From JAATGA01 sp047605605 (GTDB taxonomy: Bacteria; Pseudomonadota; Alphaproteobacteria; Rhodobacterales; Rhodobacteraceae): a stretch of 6,229 bases of DNA. Positions within the stretch are counted from its first letter, which is position 1; each line of letters begins with the position of its first letter. Below, piece by piece: positions 1-4,271 of this stretch. The notes beneath the pieces are model-generated. The model made no database searches. It had not been told where the DNA came from and saw nothing but the letters and a program-made list of their open reading frames with translations. Location of the stretch: positions 1 to 6,229 of the forward strand of contig JASGFG010000120.1 of NCBI GenBank assembly GCA_047605605.1, read 5' to 3'. The position numbers and the translations under genes are program-made.

Positions 1-1346
1 AGACGGGCCAGCCGCGACACGCCGGCCGCCGCCAGCACCAGCGCCGCCATCGACCCCGCGATGCCGCCCGCCGCGCCAAGCGCCAGCCCCGGCGCGCCCG
101 AAAACCACACCGCGCCCGCAATCAAGGCGGCGGCCAGCAGGCCGAGGGCGGCCAACGCCGCGCCCCCCGGCCGCACGCTTGCCGCCCCGCGATAAAGCGC
201 CGCCGCCCTTTGCCGGGCGCTTTGCGCCAGCGGCCACAAGGTGAACAGCAGCGCCGTCGTCGCGCCGTAAAACGCCGCCTCGGCCACGGGGCGGAGATGA
301 AAGCCGATGCGCGCCGGAAAGGGCAGCGCCGCCTCGATGGCCCGCGCAAAGACCATCGGCACGCCGACGCCCAGCATCAGGCCGCCGATGATGCCTGCCC
401 CGGCCAGAGCCGCGATCTGCCACAGATACAGCCGAAAGATCAGCCCGGTCTCTGCCCCCAGAACCTTGAGCGTGGCGATGGTCGCCGTCTTGCGCGTCAG
501 CCAGGCCCGGACGGCAGAGGAAACGCCTACGCCGCCGACGGCAAGCCCAGCCAGTCCGACCAGCACCAGGAACGATCCCGTCCTGTCGACGAATTGCGCG
601 ACGCCCGGCGCCGGGCGCCGGCGGTCCGACCAGCGCGCCCCGCTTTCCGGCAGCCTTGCCATCAGATCCCGCCGCACGGCATCCAGATCGGCAGCCGCAG
701 GCAAGGCCATCCGGTATTCCGTCTCGAACAGGGTTCCCGGCCCGATCAGACCCGATCGCGCCAGATCGGCCGACCGCACCAGCGTGCGCGGCGCCATCGC
801 CAGCCCTGCCGAGGCATCGGGTTCGCGCACCAGCCGCGCCCCAAGGCGAAAGGTCTGCGTGCCCATGGCAAAGCGGTCCCCCGGCGCCAGACCCAGCCGG
901 TCGGCCAGCCCCGGCTCCATCACCGCGCCCGACACCCCGTCCTGCGCCGCCAGGGCTTGCGCCAGCGGCATCGGCGGGTCCAGGTCCACCGCCCCCGTCA
1001 GGGGATAGGCGTCATCGACCGCCTTCACCTCGGTCAGCGCGCGGTCTTCGCCTGCGACGGCCCCCGCGACGGCCATCGACCGGAACTCGACCACCTCGGC
1101 CACACGGCCGGCCGCATCCAGTGCCGCGCGCTCTTCGGGGGTGGCAAAGCGGTAGGTCAGCTTGACTTGCGCATCGCCCCCCAGCAGCACCGCCCCCTGT
1201 TCCGAAAGCCCCGCCCCGATTGCCGCGCGGACCATGCCAACCGCCGCAATGGCCGCCACGCCAAGGGTCAGGCACAACAGGAAAACCCGCATCCCGGCAA
1301 GGCCTGCCCGCAGCTCGCGCCGCGCAAGACGCAGCGCCAGGCTCAT
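1..1346 (-). CDS. ybbP: ABC transporter permease, YbbP/FtsX-MacB type (N-terminal 448 residues; runs off left edge)
   Basis: This is an inner-membrane permease of an ABC transporter that uses ATP to act on substrates in the membrane or periplasm, not to pump solutes across a channel. The minus frame starting at 1346 is open without a stop to base 1. The product begins MSLALRLARRELRAG and has a first membrane segment at about residues 20-37. A MacB-like periplasmic domain follows, roughly 40-250. Then comes an FtsX-type membrane block at about 257-278, 310-330 and 355-372, with the family hallmark TIATLKVLGA at 289-298 in the cytoplasmic loop between the first two. Two more hydrophobic segments follow at about 395-415 and 428-444. 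That order fits the first half of the ten-helix, internally duplicated YbbP permeases of about 800-850 residues, so the second half should lie beyond the left edge. The start overlaps the ATPase stop (ATGA), implying translational coupling. A four-helix MacB or LolC type is less likely because of the extra helices after the first FtsX block. Confidence 0.9.
   Translation of the reverse strand, partial: MSLALRLARRELRAGLAGMRVFLLCLTLGVAAIAAVGMVRAAIGAGLSEQGAVLLGGDAQVKLTYRFATPEERAALDAAGRVAEVVEFRSMAVAGAVAGEDRALTEVKAVDDAYPLTGAVDLDPPMPLAQALAAQDGVSGAVMEPGLADRLGLAPGDRFAMGTQTFRLGARLVREPDASAGLAMAPRTLVRSADLARSGLIGPGTLFETEYRMALPAAADLDAVRRDLMARLPESGARWSDRRRPAPGVAQFVDRTGSFLVLVGLAGLAVGGVGVSSAVRAWLTRKTATIATLKVLGAETGLIFRLYLWQIAALAGAGIIGGLMLGVGVPMVFARAIEAALPFPARIGFHLRPVAEAAFYGATTALLFTLWPLAQSARQRAAALYRGAASVRPGGAALAALGLLAAALIAGAVWFSGAPGLALGAAGGIAGSMAALVLAAAGVSRLAR
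602..617. repeat. 16-bp perfect palindrome inside the permease gene
   Basis: CGCCCGGCGCCGGGCG reads identically on both strands. It lies in the codons for the Arg/Pro-rich linker just before the second membrane helix of the permease. It could fold in mRNA, but GC-rich coding bias makes such palindromes more likely than in average DNA. No function is claimed. Confidence 0.5.
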
Positions 1347-2023
1347 TCCCCGTCTCCGGCCATGCGGCCGTCGGCAAGCCGCACCACGCGGTCGCAGCGC
1401 GCGGCCAGATCCGGCGCATGTGTCACCAGCACCAGGGTCGAGCCGTGCCGGTCGCGCAGGCCGAACAGCAGATCCATGATCGCGGAACCGTTCGCCGCGT
1501 CCAGGTTTCCCGTCGGCTCGTCCGCCAGCAGGATCGCCGGGCGCGGCACCACCGCACGGGCCAGCGCCACGCGCTGTTGTTCGCCGCCCGACAACTGGCC
1601 GGGGTAATGATCGGCCCGGTGCGACAGCCCGACCCCCTGCAATTCGGCCCTTGCCCGCCCGAAGGCGTCGGGCATCCGCGCCAGTTCCAGCGGCAGGGCG
1701 ACGTTTTCCAGCGCCGTCATGGTGGGGATCAGGTGGAAGCTTTGAAAGACCACCCCCATATTCCCCCTGCGGAACCGGGCCAGCGCGTCCTCGTCCAGCG
1801 CGGTCAGGTCGTGGCCAAGGGCGGTGATGGTGCCGCCGCTGGCCCGTTCCAGCCCGCCCATCAGCATCAGGAGCGAGGATTTGCCAGAACCCGAAGGCCC
1901 GACCAGACCCAGCGTCTCGCCCCTTGCAACATCCAGCGTTATGCCTTTCAGAATCTCCACCGGCCCGGCATTGCCGCCAAGGCTCAGCCGCGCGTCGCGC
2001 AGCGAAAGAACGGTATCGGTCAT
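1343..2023 (-). CDS. ybbA: ABC transporter ATP-binding protein, YbbA/LolD-MacB family
   Basis: This cytoplasmic ATPase of 226 residues powers the permease encoded immediately downstream. All the ABC motifs are intact: Walker A GPSGSGKS at 42-49, Q-loop glutamine 94 in VVFQSFHLIP, signature LSGGEQQR at 144-151, Walker B ILLADEP at 164-170 with catalytic Glu169, D-loop NLD at 173-175, and switch His202. The PTMTALENVALPLEL stretch after the Q-loop is characteristic of the LolD/MacB/YbbA subfamily, whose members are also about 225-230 residues long. The frame stays open 18 codons further upstream, but the start at 2023 (MTDTVLSLRDARLSL) gives the family-typical N terminus and has an AGGGCAGG Shine-Dalgarno-like stretch 4 bases before it. 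The longer form would run deep into the divergent esterase gene. The assignment to YbbA rather than LolD rests on the neighbours: a YbbP-type permease and a divergent tesA. Confidence 0.94.
   Translation of the reverse strand: MTDTVLSLRDARLSLGGNAGPVEILKGITLDVARGETLGLVGPSGSGKSSLLMLMGGLERASGGTITALGHDLTALDEDALARFRRGNMGVVFQSFHLIPTMTALENVALPLELARMPDAFGRARAELQGVGLSHRADHYPGQLSGGEQQRVALARAVVPRPAILLADEPTGNLDAANGSAIMDLLFGLRDRHGSTLVLVTHAPDLAARCDRVVRLADGRMAGDGE
1353..1357 (-). promoter_or_regulatory. Ribosome binding site of the permease gene, inside the ATPase gene
   Basis: On the minus strand GGAGA lies 6 bases before the ATG at 1346, inside the last codons of the ATPase gene. It supports the chosen permease start and coupled translation of the two proteins. 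Confidence 0.55.
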
Positions 2024-2024
2024 G
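2021..2024. other. Shared CATG: overlapping start codons of two divergent genes
   Basis: The minus-strand start of the ATPase (2023-2021) and the plus-strand start of the esterase (2022-2024) overlap by two bases in one palindromic CATG. There is therefore no non-coding space between the two operons. Each leader and promoter must lie within the 5' coding part of the other gene. Confidence 0.8.
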
Positions 2025-2699
2025 AAGCCTGCCCTGTTTTCCACCCTTTCATATGGGCTGCTGCGCGCGGCCCGCAACCTGCTGGCGGCCGCGATCCTTG
2101 CCGCCGGCCCCGCCCTTGCCGATCCGCCGCAGGTGGTGATGCTGGGCGACAGCCTGACCCAGGGCTATGGCCTGCCGCCGGAACAGGGGCTGGTGCCGCA
2201 GTTGCAGACCTGGCTGGACGCGCATGGAACGCAGGCGGTGCTGGTGAACGCGGGCGTGTCGGGCGACACGACCGCCGGGGGGCTGGCGCGGCTCGACTGG
2301 TCGCTGACGCCCGAAACGAGGGCGCTGGTCGTCATCCTGGGCGGCAACGACATGCTGCGCGGACTGGACCCGGCGCTGGCACATGACAATCTGGCCGGGA
2401 TACTGAAAGGGGCCGGGGCGCGCGGACTGCCGGTGCTGCTGGTGGCGATGCGGGCGCCGGGGAACTATGGCCCGGACTACAAGGCCCGGTTCGACGCGAT
2501 CTATCCAGCGCTGGCGGCGGAATACGGCGCGCTGCTGGCCGACCACTTCTTTGCGCCGCTGACCGGCGACGGCAGCGACCCGGCCGCGGCGCGGCCCTGG
2601 ATGCAGGCCGACGGCATCCATCCGAACGCAGAGGGCGTGGCAAAGGTGGTGGACTGGCTGGGACCGCAGGTGCAAAAGCTGCTGCAACAGGCAAGGTGA
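2022..2699 (+). CDS. tesA: Secreted GDSL/SGNH esterase: arylesterase / acyl-CoA thioesterase I / lysophospholipase, TesA type
   Basis: This is a 225-residue hydrolase of the SGNH superfamily, predicted to be periplasmic, that cleaves acyl or aryl esters and thioesters. Family members act on acyl-CoA-like thioesters, lysophospholipids and aryl esters. The four conserved blocks are visible: GDSLTQGYG at 42-50 with nucleophile Ser44, the block II glycine in NAGVSGDTT (Gly81), GGND at 107-110 with oxyanion-hole Asn109, and DGIHPN at 197-202 with Asp197 and His200 completing the triad. The N terminus is a signal peptide with a basic region, a hydrophobic core at about 20-32, and an ALA cleavage motif ending at residue 33. 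The start at 2022 is preferred because it gives this clean signal peptide and no later start retains it. Its ribosome binding site is poor (GAAAGAA, 11 bases upstream). The divergent ATPase-permease pair suggests the three proteins form one complex, as in E. coli. The exact substrate cannot be read from the sequence. Confidence 0.93.
   Translation: MKPALFSTLSYGLLRAARNLLAAAILAAGPALADPPQVVMLGDSLTQGYGLPPEQGLVPQLQTWLDAHGTQAVLVNAGVSGDTTAGGLARLDWSLTPETRALVVILGGNDMLRGLDPALAHDNLAGILKGAGARGLPVLLVAMRAPGNYGPDYKARFDAIYPALAAEYGALLADHFFAPLTGDGSDPAAARPWMQADGIHPNAEGVAKVVDWLGPQVQKLLQQAR
2048..2077 (-). promoter_or_regulatory. Possible promoter of the ATPase-permease operon, inside the esterase signal-peptide region
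   Basis: Read on the minus strand, TTGCGG (2077-2072) is followed after 18 bases by TATGAA (2053-2048), a partial match to a housekeeping -35/-10 pair. Transcription would begin near 2041, leaving a leader of about 18 bases before the ATG at 2023. The match is imperfect and was chosen by eye in GC-rich coding DNA, so it is only a candidate. I saw no comparably good pair for the plus-strand esterase gene. Confidence 0.25.
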
Positions 2700-2701
2700 G
2701 G
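2693..2701 (+). promoter_or_regulatory. Ribosome binding site of the FAD dehydrogenase gene, overlapping the esterase stop codon
   Basis: AAGGTGAGG lies 5 bases before the ATG at 2707 and contains the TGA stop of the esterase gene (2697-2699). A ribosome finishing the esterase would cover this site, which argues for co-transcription and coupled translation. Confidence 0.6.
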
Positions 2702-2706
2702 GTGCG

Positions 2707-4116
2707 ATGCAACTGCTGGACGATCTGGGCGCCGCAATCGGCGCGGGCCATGTGCTGACCGGCGGCGACTGCGACAGATACGCCCGCGACTGGACCGGGT
2801 ATTACAACGGCAGCCCCCTTGCCGTCGTCCGCCCCGGATCGACCGACCAGGTGGCCGCGGTCATGCGCCTTGCCGCGCGGCATGGCGTGCCGGTCGTGCC
2901 CGTCTCGGGCAATACCGGCCTTGTCGGCGGCACCATGACCACCGGCGGACTGATGGTCAGCACCGAGCGGCTGAACCGCATCCGCGACATCCGACCTGCC
3001 GCGCGCATCGCCGTGGTCGAGGCCGGCGTGATCCTGTCCCGCCTGCACGAGGCGGCGGCGGAACACGGGCTTCACTTTCCGCTGTGGTTCGGCGCGCGCG
3101 CCTCGGCGATGATCGGCGGCGCGCTTTCGACCAATGCCGGCGGGTCCAACGTGCTGCGCTACGGCTCGACCCGCGGGCTTTGCCTCGGGGTGGAGGTGGT
3201 GCTGGCCGACGGGCGGGTGCTGGACCTGATGTCGGAACTGCACAAGGACAATTCCGGCTATGACCTGAAGGACCTGTTCATCGGGGCCGAAGGGACGCTG
3301 GGCATCATCACCGCCGCAGTGATGAAACTGGTCCCCGCCCCCCGCGCCCATGCCACGGCCACGCTGACCGCGCCTTCGCTGGCCGGGGCGCTGGCCCTGC
3401 TGAACCGCCTGCAAGAGGCGTCGGGCGGGCTGGTCGAAGCCTTCGAGTTCATGCCGGAAAGCTATCTGCGGCGGCTGGCCCGGGTGCGGCCCGACCTGGG
3501 CCTGCCCTTTGCCGAAATCGCGCCGGTGACGATCCTGGCCGAACTGGGGGCCACGGCGCCCGCCCTGACCACGCCCGGCCCGGATGGCAGCCTGCCGCTG
3601 ACCAGCCTGCTGGAGGAAACGCTGGCCGAGATGATCGACGAGGGGATGGTGGGCGATGCAGTGATCGCGCAGTCCGAGGCGCAGCGGGCCGCGATGTGGG
3701 CCCGGCGCGAGGCGGCGGCCGAGATCACCTTTGCCGTCCGCCCCTTCATCGACACGGATATCGCCGTGCCGCTGGACCGGGCCGACGACTTTCTGCACGC
3801 CATCCACGCGCGCCTGCCCGCGCTCGACGCAGGCGCCGCCACGCTGACCGTCGGCCATCTGGGCGACGGCAACCTGCATTTCACCGTTTTCCAGACGAGC
3901 GAGGATGCGGCGCTGAAAGACGCGATCATCGAGGCGATCGAGGATTGCGTGGCCGATCTGCGCGGCAGCTTTTCGGCCGAACACGGCGTCGGCCTGTCCA
4001 AGAAACCCTCGATGGCGCGGCGCAAGCCGGCGGTCGCGCTGGATGTGATGCGGGCGATCCGCCAGGCGCTGGACCCGCAGGGGCGCATGAACCCCGGCAA
4101 GGTGCTGCCCGATTGA
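2707..4116 (+). CDS. FAD-linked 2-hydroxyacid dehydrogenase (GlcD / D-lactate / D-2-hydroxyglutarate dehydrogenase family)
   Basis: This flavoprotein of 469 residues is expected to oxidise a D-2-hydroxyacid to the 2-oxoacid and pass electrons to the respiratory chain or an electron-transfer flavoprotein. The FAD-binding domain (about 35-210) shows PVSGNTGLVGG at 66-76, GGALSTNAGGSNVLRYGSTR at 137-156, and KDNSGYDLKDLFIGAEGTLGIIT at 180-202. The last two are diagnostic of this branch of the VAO/PCMH flavin family. The C-terminal substrate domain keeps GHLGDGNLHF (His384, His391) and SAEHGVGLSKK (Glu425, His426), which in D-2-hydroxyglutarate dehydrogenases supply metal and substrate contacts. 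It ends with the usual LDPQGRMNPGKVL. The length is normal for the family and no signal peptide or membrane segment is present. It follows the esterase gene by 7 bases, so the two probably form one operon. Glycolate, D-lactate and D-2-hydroxyglutarate remain possible substrates; a single-subunit D-2-hydroxyacid dehydrogenase seems likelier than a GlcD subunit because no glcE/glcF partner follows. Confidence 0.9.
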   Translation: MQLLDDLGAAIGAGHVLTGGDCDRYARDWTGYYNGSPLAVVRPGSTDQVAAVMRLAARHGVPVVPVSGNTGLVGGTMTTGGLMVSTERLNRIRDIRPAARIAVVEAGVILSRLHEAAAEHGLHFPLWFGARASAMIGGALSTNAGGSNVLRYGSTRGLCLGVEVVLADGRVLDLMSELHKDNSGYDLKDLFIGAEGTLGIITAAVMKLVPAPRAHATATLTAPSLAGALALLNRLQEASGGLVEAFEFMPESYLRRLARVRPDLGLPFAEIAPVTILAELGATAPALTTPGPDGSLPLTSLLEETLAEMIDEGMVGDAVIAQSEAQRAAMWARREAAAEITFAVRPFIDTDIAVPLDRADDFLHAIHARLPALDAGAATLTVGHLGDGNLHFTVFQTSEDAALKDAIIEAIEDCVADLRGSFSAEHGVGLSKKPSMARRKPAVALDVMRAIRQALDPQGRMNPGKVLPD

Positions 4117-4120
4117 CAGC

Positions 4121-4163
4121 GCCGGGGCCACGCGGTTTCGGCGGAAAAGCGGCGTGGGGCGGC
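4121..4163 (+). terminator. Possible weak terminator after the FAD dehydrogenase gene
   Basis: An imperfect nested hairpin begins 5 bases after the stop. GCCG (4121-4124) pairs with CGGC (4160-4163), CCACGC (4128-4133) pairs with GCGTGG (4152-4157), and an inner TTTC (4136-4139) pairs with GAAA (4144-4147) around a GGCG loop. The following bases are only moderately T-rich (TTGAGCATTTGATTG) with no proper T run, so this may be a weak intrinsic terminator or simply a 3'-end structure protecting the message. Confidence 0.35.
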
Positions 4164-4214
4164 TTGAGCATTTGATTGTCCGCGGCCCAGCGACTAAGGG
4201 AAGGAAAAGCGCCC

Positions 4215-4254
4215 GGCGGCGGGTCCTTGCCGCCCGTTTGTCCAGACAGTCCAG
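4215..4254 (+). promoter_or_regulatory. Leader of the Wzc-like gene: small hairpin plus tandem direct repeat
   Basis: In the gap before the polysaccharide gene, GGCGGC (4215-4220) can pair with GCCGCC (4229-4234) across an 8-base loop. Just after it, GTCCAG occurs twice with a 9-base period (4240-4245 and 4249-4254). Either could belong to a leader structure or an operator, but both are short and could arise by chance. No convincing -35/-10 pair was found between 4164 and 4271, and the ribosome binding site before 4272 is weak (GAGA at 4259-4262). Confidence 0.25.
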
Positions 4255-4271
4255 GTCCGAGATTTTTCCGT

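Noticed and set aside
1012..1419. Minus-strand open frame of 135 codons straddling the ATPase-permease junction
   Set aside because: It is out of frame with both real genes, and the permease frame starting at 1346 accounts for this DNA.
210..1607. Plus-strand open frame (465 codons) opposite the transporter genes
   Set aside because: The minus-strand permease and ATPase frames are fully open and carry intact family motifs, while this frame gives a Gln/Arg/His-rich product crossing both genes.
1824..2021. Upstream extension of the esterase to an ATG at 1824
   Set aside because: It would add 66 residues read antisense through the ATPase Walker A region and would bury the signal peptide; the start at 2022 gives a normal exported protein.
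1921..2021. Promoter for the plus-strand esterase gene
   Set aside because: TTGCAA (1924) and TTGCCG (1971) are present, but no acceptable -10 sequence lies at the right spacing, so no promoter is called.
2024..2077. Upstream extension of the ATPase to a start at 2077
   Set aside because: The extra 18 residues do not match the family N terminus and lie opposite the esterase signal peptide; the start at 2023 has a better ribosome binding site.
2332..4131. Minus-strand open frame (599 codons) opposite the esterase and dehydrogenase genes
   Set aside because: It spans two well-supported plus-strand genes, including their junction, and its product is low-complexity with no family motifs.
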